This document shows, piece by piece, positions 18,604 through 29,152 of a DNA stretch of 49,309 nucleotides. Source of the DNA: an uncultured bacterium (lineage in GTDB: Bacteria; Acidobacteriota; Thermoanaerobaculia; Multivoradales; JAHEKO01); contig CAJQNK010000037.1 of the NCBI GenBank assembly GCA_905479655.1, positions 1 to 49,309 on the forward strand, in the 5' to 3' direction. A program made the position numbers and the translations under genes. The notes beneath the pieces are model-generated. The model did no database searches. It was not told where the DNA came from and saw nothing but the letters and a program-made list of their open reading frames with translations. The number at the start of each line of letters is the position of its first letter. Within the stretch, counting starts at the first letter, position 1.

Positions 18604-19976
18604 CCGGCCCCTTCGCGGGCGGCACGGTCGAAGAGCGGATCGACGACTGGCGACGCTACCTCGGGCGTCGGAGGGAGATCCGGACCGCCGACGTCGACGA
18701 GCTGGAGGATCACCTGCGGGACGAGATCGCGGCTTTGCGCGAGGTCGGTCTCGCAGACGACGAGGCGTTCCTGGTGGCGGTTCGACGGCTCGGCGATGTC
18801 GACACCCTGTCGCGGGAGTTCGCGCGCGAGCACACGGAGCGCCTGTGGAAACAGATCCTGGTGTCCCCGCGGGCGGAGCCGGCGTCGCCGGCCCGGCGCC
18901 GGGAGGCCTGGGTGGCGATCGCCCTCGCCGTGGGCGCGGCCCTGGCCGTGAAGGCCCCCGAGCTCTTCGGCCTGCGGCTCGAGGGCCCGTCGGCCGCCAC
19001 GGGCTTCTACGCCCGCAACTTCAGCCTCTTCGTCCTGCCCTTCCTCGCCGCCTTCTTCGCCTGGAAGCGCGGGCTGGATCGTGGCGGGGTCCTGCGCCTT
19101 GCCCTGCCGTTCGTGGCGGGGGCCGTCGTGGTCAACGTCCTGCCCTTCGGGCCGGCCAGTCACACCGAGAGGCTCGTGGCCCTCCACCTTCCCATCGCGC
19201 TCTGGTTCGCCGTCGGCTTCGCCTACGCGGGGGGCCGGTGGCGCGACCACGACCGGCGAATGGACTTCGTCCGCTTCTCCGGCGAGTGGTTCATCTACTA
19301 CGCGCTCATCGCCCTCGGCGGCGGTGTGCTGGTGGGCTTCACGGCGTTCGTCTTCCACTCCATCGGGCTCGATGTCGAGTCGCTGCTGGAGCGGTGGGTG
19401 CTGCCCTGCGGCGTCGTCGGGGCGGCGGTGGTGGCGGCGTGGCTGGCCGAGGCGAAGCAGGGCGTCATCGAGAACATGGCGCCGGTCCTCACCCTGGTCT
19501 TCACGCCCCTGTTCGCGGTCGCACTCCTCGCCTTCCTGGCGACGATGCTCTGGACCGGCAACGGAATCGGTGTCGAGCGCGAGGTGCTCATCGGATTCGA
19601 CCTGCTCCTGGCGCTGGTCCTGGGGCTGCTCCTCTACGCGATCTCGGCGCGTGATCCCCAGGCGCCGCCGGGCGGATTCGATGCCCTCCAGCTCCTCCTG
19701 GTCACCTCGGCGCTGGTGGTGGACGCCCTGGCGCTGTGGGCGATCTCGGCGCGCATCTCGGAGTTCGGCGTCAGCCCCAACAAGGTGGCGGCCCTGGGCG
19801 AGAACCTGATCCTCCTCGGAAGCCTGGGCGGCTCCGCCTGGCTCTACGCGCGGCTCCTCGTCGGGCGCGGCCGCTTTGCCACCCTGGAGCGCTGGCAGAC
19901 GGCCTACCTGCCCGTGATCCCGATCTGGGCCTGGGGAGTGGTCGTGCTCTTCCCGGTCCTCTTCGGGTACCGCTGA
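18600..19976 (+). CDS. Polytopic membrane protein with N-terminal permease-prefix-domain-1-like region
   Basis: ATGA overlap with padR; VEERIDDWRRYLGRRREIRTADVDELEDHLRDEIAALREVGLADDEAFLVAVRRLGD, then about 10 TM helices. Confidence 0.8.
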   Translation: MTGPFAGGTVEERIDDWRRYLGRRREIRTADVDELEDHLRDEIAALREVGLADDEAFLVAVRRLGDVDTLSREFAREHTERLWKQILVSPRAEPASPARRREAWVAIALAVGAALAVKAPELFGLRLEGPSAATGFYARNFSLFVLPFLAAFFAWKRGLDRGGVLRLALPFVAGAVVVNVLPFGPASHTERLVALHLPIALWFAVGFAYAGGRWRDHDRRMDFVRFSGEWFIYYALIALGGGVLVGFTAFVFHSIGLDVESLLERWVLPCGVVGAAVVAAWLAEAKQGVIENMAPVLTLVFTPLFAVALLAFLATMLWTGNGIGVEREVLIGFDLLLALVLGLLLYAISARDPQAPPGGFDALQLLLVTSALVVDALALWAISARISEFGVSPNKVAALGENLILLGSLGGSAWLYARLLVGRGRFATLERWQTAYLPVIPIWAWGVVVLFPVLFGYR

Positions 19977-20089
19977 AGCATGACGGACCGTCGTGACGAT
20001 GCCGTCCGTCTTCCTCCTTCCGGGGGAGTCGGGGGAATCCCTGCTCGGCGTGCGGCCTGACGGGCCGAGAGAACGGCGGCTGAGGCGGC

Positions 20090-20482
20090 ATGAAGGCGTC
20101 ACGGGTCCTCCTCGCACTGGCGTTGCTTGCCTGCTTCGTCGTGCTCGGCTCGCGATTCGACCCGTCGGCCCCCTCGAGCTCGGACCCTCCTCGAGCCGGA
20201 TCGTCTCGAGCTCAGCGCCCACGGCTGGGACCTCTTGATCGAGATCGACGGCGAAGGGAGGGTCGCTCCGGGGACGAGCCTCGTGTTCCCGGTGGAGCTC
20301 GCGGGCAGGCGGCTGACGCTGCGCTGCCGACCCGCGAAAGAAGGGCAGGCGGGCGATGTAGAGATCGAGCTACGGCGGGGGAGCCGGGCGAAGCGTCGCT
20401 CGAGGTCATCCTGCCCGGCGACGCCACCCCAACCGTGGTGCTGGGGGCCCCCGGCGTCGAGGAGCCGGAGCCCGCTGGCTGA
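20090..20482 (+). pseudogene. Possible frameshifted small exported protein
   Basis: Signal peptide MKASRVLLALALLACFVVLGSRFD in frame 2, plausible coding LLEPDRLELSAHGWDLLIEIDGEGRVAPGTSLVFPVELAGRRLTLRCRPAKEG in frame 3, then frame 2 again ASLEVILPGDATPTVVLGAPG. Confidence 0.5.
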
Positions 20483-20755
20483 GGGAGCCCACTGACGGCT
20501 GCTCGAGATCCCGCTCCCGCGCCTCGATCCGCCCCTCCCGCGGAGAGACGCCGGTGCCCGTGCGGTCCAGGTCCGGAGCGAAGAGGTAGAGGGGCCCCTC
20601 TACGAAGCTGTCGCCGGTGCACTACGATATCCACCATCAGCTCGTCGGATGGCGGTGGTTCCCGGACCGATGACCTCTTATCGAAGGGTCCGTCGTCGAG
20701 ACCTCCGAGAGTCCGGTCTGATGCGCCCCGGATTCACCCCCAGTGAGGAGACGCG

Positions 20756-21100
20756 ATGCAGATTCACTATCTCGAGATCGTCACGCCCGAAGTCGACGCT
20801 GTCTGCGCGGCCTACGAGCAACTGCACGGTGTGAGCTTCGGCGAGCCGGAGGCGGGGCTCGGCAACGCCCGCACGGCGACCCTGGCCGACGGCGGGCGGA
20901 TGGGAGTTCGGGCGCCGATGCACGAGGCCGAGGAGCCGGTCGTGCGGCCGTACCTGCTGGTGGACGACATCGAGGCCGCGGCGGCGTCGGCCGTCGCTGC
21001 CGGCGGCGAGATCGCGCACCCGCCCCTGGAGCTGCCCGGCCACGGGACGTTCGCCATCTACATCCAGGGCGGTATCCACCATGGCCTCTGGCAGGTGTAA
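20756..21100 (+). CDS. VOC (glyoxalase/bleomycin resistance-like) family protein
   Basis: MQIHYLEIVTPEVDAVCAAYEQLHGVSF ... LLVDDIEAAAASAVAAGGEIAHPPLELPGHGTFAIYIQGGIHHGLWQ. Confidence 0.88.
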   Translation: MQIHYLEIVTPEVDAVCAAYEQLHGVSFGEPEAGLGNARTATLADGGRMGVRAPMHEAEEPVVRPYLLVDDIEAAAASAVAAGGEIAHPPLELPGHGTFAIYIQGGIHHGLWQV

Positions 21101-21163
21101 GGGCGGCGGGCGATCTTGCCCGAACCCCCGGGTGCGGCCTGGCTCGGATCGCGGCGCAGTGTC

Positions 21164-22225
21164 GTGAAGGCCTTCCTCCTGACGAGATACGGCCCCCCGG
21201 AGCAGCTCCGGCTGCGAGAGGTGCCCCAGCCCGTGCCCGAGGACCACGAGGTCCTGGTCGAGGTTCGTGCGACGGCGGTGAACGACTGGGACTGGTGCCT
21301 CACGCGGGGTAGGCCGTGGTCCTATCGGCCGCTCTTCGGACTGTTCCGGCCCAGGGTGCGGATCCCCGGTGCCGAGGTGGCGGGGCGGGTCGATGCAGTG
21401 GGTAGCGCCGTCGGGAGGTTCGAGCCGGGCGACGCAGTGTACGGGGACATCTCGCTGGCAGGCCTCGGGGGCTTCGCCGAGTACGTGTGCGTACCCGAGA
21501 CCGCGTTGACCCGCATGCCCCGCGGCATGTCCTTCGAGGAGGCCGCGGCGATTCCCCATGCGGCCATGCTGGCCGCGCAGGGTCTCATCGACCTCGGACG
21601 GATCCGGCGGGGGCAGCGGATTCTCATCAACGGCGCTGGAGGTGGTGTGGGCACGCTCGGCGTGCAGATCGCCAGGCGCTTCGACGCCGAGACCACAGGC
21701 GTGGATAGCGCGGACAAGCTGGAGACGCTCCGGAGGGCCGGGTTCGACCACGTGATCGACTACCGACAGGAGGACTTCACGGAGAGTGGCGAAACGTACG
21801 ATCTGGTCTTGGACACGAAATCCTCCCGCTCGCCCTGGAGGATTCTCCGCGCGCTGAACCCCGGGGGTGCCTACGTCACGGTGGGAGGCTCCACGTTTCG
21901 ACTCCTCCAGACCGTCTGCCTCGCGCCCTTGATCTCGCTCCTGAGCCACAAGAGGATGCAGGTCCTGGCCCTGAAGCCCAACCAGGGTCTGGAGTTCATC
22001 CACGAGCTCTTCGAGGCCGGCGAGCTTCGGTGCGTAGTCGATGGGCCGTACCCACTGACGGAGCTGCCCCAAGCGCTCCGTCACTTCGGCGAGGCAAGGC
22101 ACAAGGGAAAGGTGGTCGTCACCGTGAGGCCGCAGCCCCGAGACCCCCATGAGTTGACAGGGAGCCACGAAGGCCGGGCCGCTCGGGGTGGCCGTCGGGC
22201 TCCGTCCAGCGACGACGGATCATGA
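21164..22225 (+). CDS. NAD(P)-dependent alcohol dehydrogenase/quinone oxidoreductase (MDR)
   Basis: VKAFLLTRYGPPEQLRLREVPQPVPEDHEVLVEVRATAVNDWDW; ILINGAGGGVGTLGVQIARRF. Confidence 0.9.
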   Translation: MKAFLLTRYGPPEQLRLREVPQPVPEDHEVLVEVRATAVNDWDWCLTRGRPWSYRPLFGLFRPRVRIPGAEVAGRVDAVGSAVGRFEPGDAVYGDISLAGLGGFAEYVCVPETALTRMPRGMSFEEAAAIPHAAMLAAQGLIDLGRIRRGQRILINGAGGGVGTLGVQIARRFDAETTGVDSADKLETLRRAGFDHVIDYRQEDFTESGETYDLVLDTKSSRSPWRILRALNPGGAYVTVGGSTFRLLQTVCLAPLISLLSHKRMQVLALKPNQGLEFIHELFEAGELRCVVDGPYPLTELPQALRHFGEARHKGKVVVTVRPQPRDPHELTGSHEGRAARGGRRAPSSDDGS

Positions 22226-22389
22226 CCCGGCGAGCTGGCGCGCGGGAACAGGGGCCGGGGGCTGGGCCAGGGGGCGGCCCCCGGACTAGGTGGATTCCGT
22301 AGTGGCGCAAACGCGCTCGGGTACGATGCTCCCGCCCTCCGGAGGATCATGAAGAGGGTGCTCGTGGCTCAGAACGGAGGTCGCCCCGA

Positions 22390-22788
22390 ATGCACGTTGA
22401 GACTCTCATCTCAGAAGAAGTGATGAAGCCGATCGGTCCGTACAGCCATGTCGCCAAGGCAGGGCCCCTCATCTTCGTTTCCGCCATGGCCGGTGTCGAT
22501 CCGCTCACCGACCAGCTGGCCGGTCCCGATACCTACTCTCAGGCGAGGCAGATCCTGCGCTCCTTCCGCTCGATTCTGGAGCGTGTCGGCGCGAGCATGG
22601 AGCAGGTCCTGCACGTCCATGTCTACCTGCTCGACATGAGAGACTTCGAGGAGTTGAATCGTGCCTACCGCGAGGAGTTTCGCGCCCATCGGCCTGCCCG
22701 GACCGTCGTCGGCGTGAGCGCACTGCCCAAGAGGGGCGCCCTGCTCACCATGAGCCTGAACGCTTTCTCGGCAACGAGCGGGGTCTGA
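22390..22788 (+). CDS. RidA family protein (YjgF/L-PSP)
   Basis: KPIGPYSHVAKAGPLIFVSAMAGVDPLTDQLAGPDTYSQARQILRSFRSILERVGASMEQVLHVHVYLLDMRDFEELN. Confidence 0.93.
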   Translation: MHVETLISEEVMKPIGPYSHVAKAGPLIFVSAMAGVDPLTDQLAGPDTYSQARQILRSFRSILERVGASMEQVLHVHVYLLDMRDFEELNRAYREEFRAHRPARTVVGVSALPKRGALLTMSLNAFSATSGV

Positions 22789-23026
22789 CCTCTGACCTGA
22801 CGGAGGATCCGTGGCTGCCGAAGACCGGCGTTCGCGTTCGCAGGTGTGGTTCCTTCTCGCGCGCGCGCCGCGTATGACGGCAAGAACGTCCGCGATACCC
22901 GCGGAGACCTTCGAAAGGGCAATGGCCCGCTCCCTTCCGTCATGGCGGGAGCAGATCGAGGTCAGGTCGATTCGTTGGCGACACGATGGGGCGTCGATGG
23001 ACTCCGTCCCTGGGTAGCGGCGGTTC

Positions 23027-25336
23027 TCACCCCACCGTCAGCTCCACCCCCCGGGTCACCTCCTCGAGATCCCGGTCCAGTACCACGTCCGCCTCCTGGG
23101 CATCGACCACCGCGACGGCGGCCATGTAGACCACGTCCTGGGCCTCGCAGCCGTTCTGGAGCAGGTGGACCGGCCGGTTCATGCCCATGAGGATCGGGCC
23201 CACGGCGGTGGCGCCGCCCAGGCGCTGGAGCAGCTTGAAGGAGACGTTGGCCGCGGTCACGTCGGGGAAGATCAGGACGTTGGCGCCCCGTTCGAGGGTG
23301 CTGAAGGGGAAGAGCTCCTCGCGCAGCCTCGGGACGACGGCGGTGTCGGCCTGCATCTCGCCCTCGACCATCAGGTCGGGGCGCCGCTCCTTGATGATCC
23401 GCACGGCCTCCTGCACCTTGGCCACCTTCGGGTGCTTGACGCTCCCGAAGTTCGAGAAGGAGAGCATGGCGACCCGCGGCTCGACGTGGAAGCGCCGGGC
23501 CATGTCGGCGGTCATGATGGCGATGTCGGCCAGCTCCTCGGCGATGGGATCGATGTTGACGGTGGGGTCGGCGAAGAACAGGACCCGGTCGTCGAAGATC
23601 ATGAGGAAAAGGCCCGCCACGACCCGCACGTCCTCGCGCTTGCCGATGACCTGGAGCGCCGGCCGCAGCGTGTCGGGGTAGTGCTGGGTGACACCGGCCA
23701 CGAGCGCGTCGGCGTCGTTCATGTGGACCATCATCGAGCCCCAGACGTTGGGGTCGCGCATGGCGGCGCGGGCCTCGGTGGCGATGACGCCCTTGCGCCC
23801 CCGCAGCCGGAAGTACTCGGCCGCGTAGGCCTCGATCTTCCCGGGGTTCGCCGGCTGCTCGATCTCGATCCCGTCGAGGTGGAGGTCGAGCTCGGCGATC
23901 CTCGCTCGGATCGCGGTCTCGTCTCCCAGCAGGACCGGTTGCGCGAAGCCCTCGTCGAGGATCTCCTGAGCGGCGTGGAGCACCTTCTCGGACTCGCCCT
24001 CGGGAAGCACGAGGCGCTTGGGCGCCTGCTTGGCGCGGTTGATCATGAGCCGCAGGATGTGGCGCGCCTTGCCGAGGCGCCGCTCCAGGGCCTCCCGGTA
24101 CTCGACGAGGTCCAGATGGCGCTGGGCGACGCCGGTCTCCATGGCCGCACGCGCTACGGCAATCGTCTCCCACAGGAGCACCCGCGGGTCGAACGGCTTG
24201 GGGATCAGGTACTCGCGCCCGAAGTGGAGCTTGTCCACGCCGTAGGCCTTCATCACGGACTCGGGGACATCCTCCTTCGCCAGGTCGGCCAGCGCCCGGG
24301 CGGCGGCGCGCTTCATCTCTTCGTTGATGGCGGTGGCCCGCACGTCGAGCGCCCCGCGGAAGATGAACGGGAAGCCCAGGACGTTGTTGACCTGGTTCGG
24401 ATAGTCGGAACGGCCGGTGGCCATGATGACGTCGCTCCGGGCGCCGATCGCGTCGTCGTAGGTGATCTCCGGGTCGGGGTTCGCCATCGCGAAGAGGATG
24501 GGATCGGGGCCCATGGAGCGCACCATCTCCGGGGTCACCGCGCCCTTCGCCGACAGGCCGACGAAGACGTCGGCTCCCTCGAGGGCCTCGGCCAGCGTGC
24601 GCAGCTCGGTGTCGACGGCGAAGCGCTCCTTGTAGGGGTTCATGCCCACGCCCCGGCCCTGGAAGACGACCCCCTTGGTGTCGCACAGGATGAGGTTCTC
24701 GCGCTTCACGCCCAGGCTGACGTAGAACTCGGCGCACGCGATGCCGGCGGCGCCCGCGCCGTTGAAAACGACCCGGAGGTCCTGCAGCCGCTTGCCCACC
24801 AGCTCGGCGGCGTTGAGCAGCGCGGCGCCGGAGATGATCGCGGTCCCGTGCTGGTCGTCGTGGAAGACCGGGATCTTCATCGTCTCCTTGAGCTTCTCCT
24901 CGATCTCGAAGCACTCCGGGGCCTTGATGTCCTCGAGGTTGATCCCCCCGAAGGTGGGCTCGAGGAGCTGCACCGTGCGGATGATCTCCTGTGGGTCGTG
25001 GGTGTCGAGCTCGATGTCGAAGACGTCGATGTCCGCAAACCTCTTGAACAGAACCCCCTTGCCCTCCATGACCGGCTTGCCGGCCAGCGCTCCGATGTCG
25101 CCCAGACCCAGCACGGCGGTGCCGTTCGAGACCACCGCCACCAGGTTGCCCTTGGCGGTGTAGCGGTAGGCGTCGTCCGGCGTGTCGTGGATCCGTAGGC
25201 ACGGAACGGCCACGCCCGGGGTGTAGGCGAGCGAAAGGTCCCGCTGGGTGATGCAAGGCTTGGTCGGGGTGACGGCGATCTTGCCGCAGCGCCCCGTGGA
25301 GTGGTAGTCGAGTGCTTCCTGGTCGCGGATCTTCAT
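23027..25336 (-). CDS. maeB: NADP-dependent malic enzyme with C-terminal phosphotransacetylase-like domain
   Basis: [79 protein letters not shown]-like C-terminal half ([43 protein letters not shown]). Confidence 0.95.
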   Translation of the reverse strand: MKIRDQEALDYHSTGRCGKIAVTPTKPCITQRDLSLAYTPGVAVPCLRIHDTPDDAYRYTAKGNLVAVVSNGTAVLGLGDIGALAGKPVMEGKGVLFKRFADIDVFDIELDTHDPQEIIRTVQLLEPTFGGINLEDIKAPECFEIEEKLKETMKIPVFHDDQHGTAIISGAALLNAAELVGKRLQDLRVVFNGAGAAGIACAEFYVSLGVKRENLILCDTKGVVFQGRGVGMNPYKERFAVDTELRTLAEALEGADVFVGLSAKGAVTPEMVRSMGPDPILFAMANPDPEITYDDAIGARSDVIMATGRSDYPNQVNNVLGFPFIFRGALDVRATAINEEMKRAAARALADLAKEDVPESVMKAYGVDKLHFGREYLIPKPFDPRVLLWETIAVARAAMETGVAQRHLDLVEYREALERRLGKARHILRLMINRAKQAPKRLVLPEGESEKVLHAAQEILDEGFAQPVLLGDETAIRARIAELDLHLDGIEIEQPANPGKIEAYAAEYFRLRGRKGVIATEARAAMRDPNVWGSMMVHMNDADALVAGVTQHYPDTLRPALQVIGKREDVRVVAGLFLMIFDDRVLFFADPTVNIDPIAEELADIAIMTADMARRFHVEPRVAMLSFSNFGSVKHPKVAKVQEAVRIIKERRPDLMVEGEMQADTAVVPRLREELFPFSTLERGANVLIFPDVTAANVSFKLLQRLGGATAVGPILMGMNRPVHLLQNGCEAQDVVYMAAVAVVDAQEADVVLDRDLEEVTRGVELTVG

Positions 25337-25639
25337 GGCGAAAAGCCCCCTTTGGCACAGCTTCGCTCCGCTCGGGCCGGGGCGCAACGCCCGCCGGCGC
25401 GGGCGCTCGCCGCTACCTGTTGGGGTGGGCACCGACACCCCATCCCGCGGAGCGAAGCGCGCGATCCGTCCCCGAGCTGGGCAGGGACACCCCTGCCGTG
25501 GAACAATCTCCGATCCGGAGGGTCTCTCCCCTTGGCGCAGGGGCGTGCTCGGGAGCAGACCGGAACATCACGAATTCCCCGCCGGGAAGGCCGCCGAGCC
25601 ACCGCACGGGACACGAGAGCAAGGCAAGGAGGAAGCACC

Positions 25640-26200
25640 ATGAAGAAAGCTCGCAGTCGTTGGCTGGCGGCCGCGCTCATCGCCGGAGTCACCTGGGCGG
25701 CCGGTCCCGTCGTCGCGCAGGAGGAGGCGCCGATCAAGATCGCCGTGGTCGACATGGATCGGGTGGTCGCGCAGTCGAAGCGGGGCCAGGATCTCCAGAA
25801 GCGTCTCGAGACGCTCGAGAACGAGGCGAGGGCCGACCTCGAGCGCCTCAGCGGCGAGGCTCGGGATCTGCAACGCCAGATCCAGACCGGCTCCGCCACA
25901 CTGAGCCAGGAGGCGCTGTCCTCTCTCCGGAAGCGCTACGAGGACGCGGCCGTCGCGGTCCGCCGACGCGAGGAGGACGCCAACCGCGCGGGCGAGAAGA
26001 TGCAGACGGAGGCCCTGGAGCGGATCCGGCAGGAGTTGGAGCCGGTGCTGGTGGGGATCCGCGAGGAAGGGGGCTACGACCTCGTCCTGAACAACGTCCC
26101 CGGCGTCGTCGTGATGGTGGCGAAGCGCATCGAGATCACGGAGCTGGTGCTGGCCCGGTTGCACGAGGCCGAAGCGGCCGCGGTGGGCGGCGGAGGGTAG
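25640..26200 (+). CDS. OmpH/Skp-family periplasmic chaperone-like protein
   Basis: Signal peptide; IKIAVVDMDRVVAQSKRGQDLQKRLETLENEARADLERLSGEARDLQRQI; C-terminal GYDLVLNN. Confidence 0.88.
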   Translation: MKKARSRWLAAALIAGVTWAAGPVVAQEEAPIKIAVVDMDRVVAQSKRGQDLQKRLETLENEARADLERLSGEARDLQRQIQTGSATLSQEALSSLRKRYEDAAVAVRRREEDANRAGEKMQTEALERIRQELEPVLVGIREEGGYDLVLNNVPGVVVMVAKRIEITELVLARLHEAEAAAVGGGG

Positions 26201-26323
26201 GCGCGGGCAGGTTGGGCGGCGCGCCCCCGGTGGTCGGGGTGGGTAGTGGGCGGCGGTCGTGATCTCACGCCAAGACCCTGAGACCCTGAGACCCGGAGAA
26301 GTCCGGGCGCGAAGAGGGGCCGG

Positions 26324-26707
26324 CTATCCGGTCGCCAGGTGTCGGGCGCACTCCCGGTCCGTCGGGGCGAGGTCCAGGTCGAGGAGCTCCGTGGGAGTCG
26401 CCCAGGCGAGAGCCTCGTGCTCGTGGGCCTCGGGCTCGCCGCGCGCCGCGACCGGCAGGAAGACGATCTCGAGTCCGCTGGCCGGGTCGACGCGGGCGAG
26501 GAGGGGTGCCCCGATGTCGACGACCTCCAGGGACAGCTCCTCGGCCAGCTCCCGGGTCGCCGCGTCGCGCAGACTCTCGCTCGGCTCGGTCTTGCCGCCG
26601 GGGAACTCCCACAGCCCGCCGTGGCGCTTGCCGGCCGGGCGGCGGCCCACGAGATAGCGGCCGTCGCGCTCGAGCAGGCAGGCCACGACCTGTCGCCTCG
26701 TCGTCAT
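26324..26707 (-). CDS. NUDIX hydrolase (MutT-like)
   Basis: GGLWEFPGGKTEPSESLRDAATRELAEELSLEV (NUDIX box). Confidence 0.95.
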   Translation of the reverse strand: MTTRRQVVACLLERDGRYLVGRRPAGKRHGGLWEFPGGKTEPSESLRDAATRELAEELSLEVVDIGAPLLARVDPASGLEIVFLPVAARGEPEAHEHEALAWATPTELLDLDLAPTDRECARHLATG

Positions 26708-26760
26708 CGTGCGAAGCGTAGCGTCCACGGTGGTGTGCGCGTCCGTTCGGGGGAGTCTTC

Positions 26761-26830
26761 TCACGCGAAGACGCGAAGCCGCGAAGACCTGGCGACCGAG
26801 CGCTCTTCGCGCCTTCGCGCCTTGGCGTGA
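26761..26830. repeat. REP/PU-like imperfect inverted repeat (CGCGAAG-rich arms)
   Basis: tcacgcgaagacgcgaagccgcgaag ... cttcgcgccttcgcgccttggcgtga. Confidence 0.7.
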
Positions 26831-26995
26831 TCCCTCTCCCCGCGGCGGCCGCGCCGCACCGGAGCCGTCTGCTACAGTCGATTCGAGAGGCGCCTCCGAG
26901 CCCCGAGCAGGGTGCCGGTGACCGAGGCGCCCGACAGGCTCCCCCTCGTAGCGCGCCCGACTCCGATCGCACCCAGGATTGTCCGCCGTCCCAGA

Positions 26996-29152
26996 ATGTC
27001 CAGTGAAGAGCGCAAGGGCGAGGGTCTGCACCTCGCCCTCGTCAGCGTCCACGGACTGATCCGCGGGCACGACCTCGAGCTCGGCCGCGACGCCGACACC
27101 GGCGGGCAGACCCTGTATGTCGTGGAGGTGGCCCGCGCGTTGGCGGCGCGCGACGATGTCGCCCAGGTGGATCTGATCACCCGCCGGGTCGTCGACCCGA
27201 AGGTGAGCGACGACTACGCGCGGCGGGAGGAGCGGCTGGCCGACGGGGCCCGCATCGTCCGGCTCGATTGCGGCCCGCAGGAGTACATCCGCAAGGAGCA
27301 GCTGTGGGATCACCTCGACGCCTTCGCCGACGAGATGATCGTCTTCTACAACACCGAGCGGCGGCATCCGGATCTCATTCACAGCCACTACGCCGACGCG
27401 GGCTACGTGGGAGTGAGGACCGCTTCCCAGCTCGGCGTGCCCCTGGTCCACACCGGGCACTCGCTCGGACGGGTGAAGCGCCGTCGCCTGCTGGCCTCGG
27501 GCCTGAGCGCAAAGGAGATCGAGGAGCGCTACAACATGGCCCGGCGGATCGAGGCAGAGGAGGAGACCCTCGCGAGCGCCGAGGGGGTCGTGGCCTCGAC
27601 GACCAACGAGGTCGAGGAGCAGTACGCGCTCTACGACGACTATCGACCGTCGCGCATGCGGGTGATCCCTCCGGGGACCGACATCGACCGCTTCCGTCCG
27701 CCGGCCGAGGGCGAAGAGGTGCCCGCCTTCCGCGACGAGCTCGCGCGTTTCCTGCGCGAGCCCGACAAGCCCATCGTGCTCGCCGTCGCCCGGCCCGACG
27801 AGCGCAAGAACCTGCGCTCCCTGGTCGAGGCCTACGGCGGCTCGCGCGAGCTCCGGGAGCTCGCCAACCTCGTCGTCGTCGCCGGCAACCGCGACGACAT
27901 CTCGGAGTTGGACGACAGCGCGGCCCTGGTGCTGACGGATCTGCTGGTGCTGATCGACGCCCACGACCTGTACGGGCGGGTCGCCTATCCCAAGCACCAC
28001 GGGTCCGACGACATCCCCGGCCTGTACCGTCTCACCGCCTCGTCGCGGGGCGTCTTCGTCAACCCCGCTCTGACCGAGCCCTTCGGCCTCACCCTCATCG
28101 AGGCGGCCGCCAGCGGCGTGCCCATCGTCGCCACCGAGGACGGCGGACCGCGGGACATCGTGGAGAACTGCCGCAACGGGCACCTCATCGATCCCCTCGA
28201 CCTCGAGGCCATGGCCGCGACGATCCTCGAGGTGCTGCAGGATCCCGAGGAGTGGGATGCGCTGTCGGCCCGCGGGCTCGAAGGGGTCCGCGCCCACTAC
28301 TCGTGGCAGGCCCACGCGCAGAGCTACGTGGAGGCGATCCGGCCGGTGGTCGAGAGCGCCCCGAAGCCGGTCCGTAGCCAGCGGGGCCGCCTGCGTTACG
28401 CCGACCGCGCCCTGTTCTCCGATCTGGATCAGAACCTCCTGGGAGACCGAGACTCCCTGCGCCGATTCGTCGAGACGATGCGTCGGCACCGCAAACGCTC
28501 GACCTTCGGGATCGCCACCGGCCGGCGCCTGGACTCGGCGCTCAAGGCCCTGCGGGAGTACGGGATCCCCCGGCCCGACGTGCTCATCTCCTCGGTGGGC
28601 ACCGAGATCCACTACGGGCCGACCATGAGTGCGGACAAGGCCTGGCGGCGTCACATCGACCACCTGTGGAACCGGACGGCGCTGAACGAGCTGCTGGCGG
28701 ACCTCCCGGGCCTGGAGCTCCAGGGGCGCTCGAAGCAGAGCCGGTTCAAGATCAGCTACTTCTACGACGCCGAGAAGGCGCCGTCGCAGGAGAATCTCCT
28801 GCGTCTCCTGCGCCAGAACGACCTGCCCGCGAACCTGTTCATCGCCTTCGGCCAGTATCTCGACATCGTGCCGGTCCGCGCCTCGAAGGGCTTCGCGGTC
28901 CGCTGGTTCGCGGACCACTGGCAGGTGCCGCTCGATCGGGTGCTGGCGGCCGGCGGCTCGGGCACCGACGAGGACATGATGCGCGGCAACACCCTGGCGG
29001 CGGTGGTGGCGAATCGCCACGACGAGGAGCTCTCGAAGCTGGTCGACGTCGACCGCATCTACTTCGCCCGCGAGGCCCATGCGGAGGGGATCCTCGAGGC
29101 CATCGAGCACTACGACTTCTTCGGCGAGTGCCGCGTCCCGGAGGACGGATGA
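26996..29152 (+). CDS. Sucrose-phosphate synthase (GT4) with C-terminal HAD-IIB (SPP-like) domain
   Basis: HLALVSVHGLIRGHDLELGRDADTGGQTLYVVEVARAL; HTGHSLGRVKRRRLL; TEPFGLTLIEAAASGVPIVAT; C-terminal LFSDLDQNLLGDRDSL ... AAGGSGTDEDMMRGN. Confidence 0.92.
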   Translation: MSSEERKGEGLHLALVSVHGLIRGHDLELGRDADTGGQTLYVVEVARALAARDDVAQVDLITRRVVDPKVSDDYARREERLADGARIVRLDCGPQEYIRKEQLWDHLDAFADEMIVFYNTERRHPDLIHSHYADAGYVGVRTASQLGVPLVHTGHSLGRVKRRRLLASGLSAKEIEERYNMARRIEAEEETLASAEGVVASTTNEVEEQYALYDDYRPSRMRVIPPGTDIDRFRPPAEGEEVPAFRDELARFLREPDKPIVLAVARPDERKNLRSLVEAYGGSRELRELANLVVVAGNRDDISELDDSAALVLTDLLVLIDAHDLYGRVAYPKHHGSDDIPGLYRLTASSRGVFVNPALTEPFGLTLIEAAASGVPIVATEDGGPRDIVENCRNGHLIDPLDLEAMAATILEVLQDPEEWDALSARGLEGVRAHYSWQAHAQSYVEAIRPVVESAPKPVRSQRGRLRYADRALFSDLDQNLLGDRDSLRRFVETMRRHRKRSTFGIATGRRLDSALKALREYGIPRPDVLISSVGTEIHYGPTMSADKAWRRHIDHLWNRTALNELLADLPGLELQGRSKQSRFKISYFYDAEKAPSQENLLRLLRQNDLPANLFIAFGQYLDIVPVRASKGFAVRWFADHWQVPLDRVLAAGGSGTDEDMMRGNTLAAVVANRHDEELSKLVDVDRIYFAREAHAEGILEAIEHYDFFGECRVPEDG

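Noticed and set aside
22962-25358. 798-aa minus-strand ORF overlapping the malic enzyme in another frame, and the 677-aa + strand ORF 23165..25198
   Set aside because: High-GC shadow ORFs; the MaeB frame has clear domain motifs, the others are low-complexity Arg/Gly/Pro or His/Val/Asp-rich mirror translations.
26324-29110. 928-aa minus-strand ORF antisense to SPS
   Set aside because: Only the NUDIX end (26324-26707) is real; the remainder is antisense to a well-supported SPS gene.
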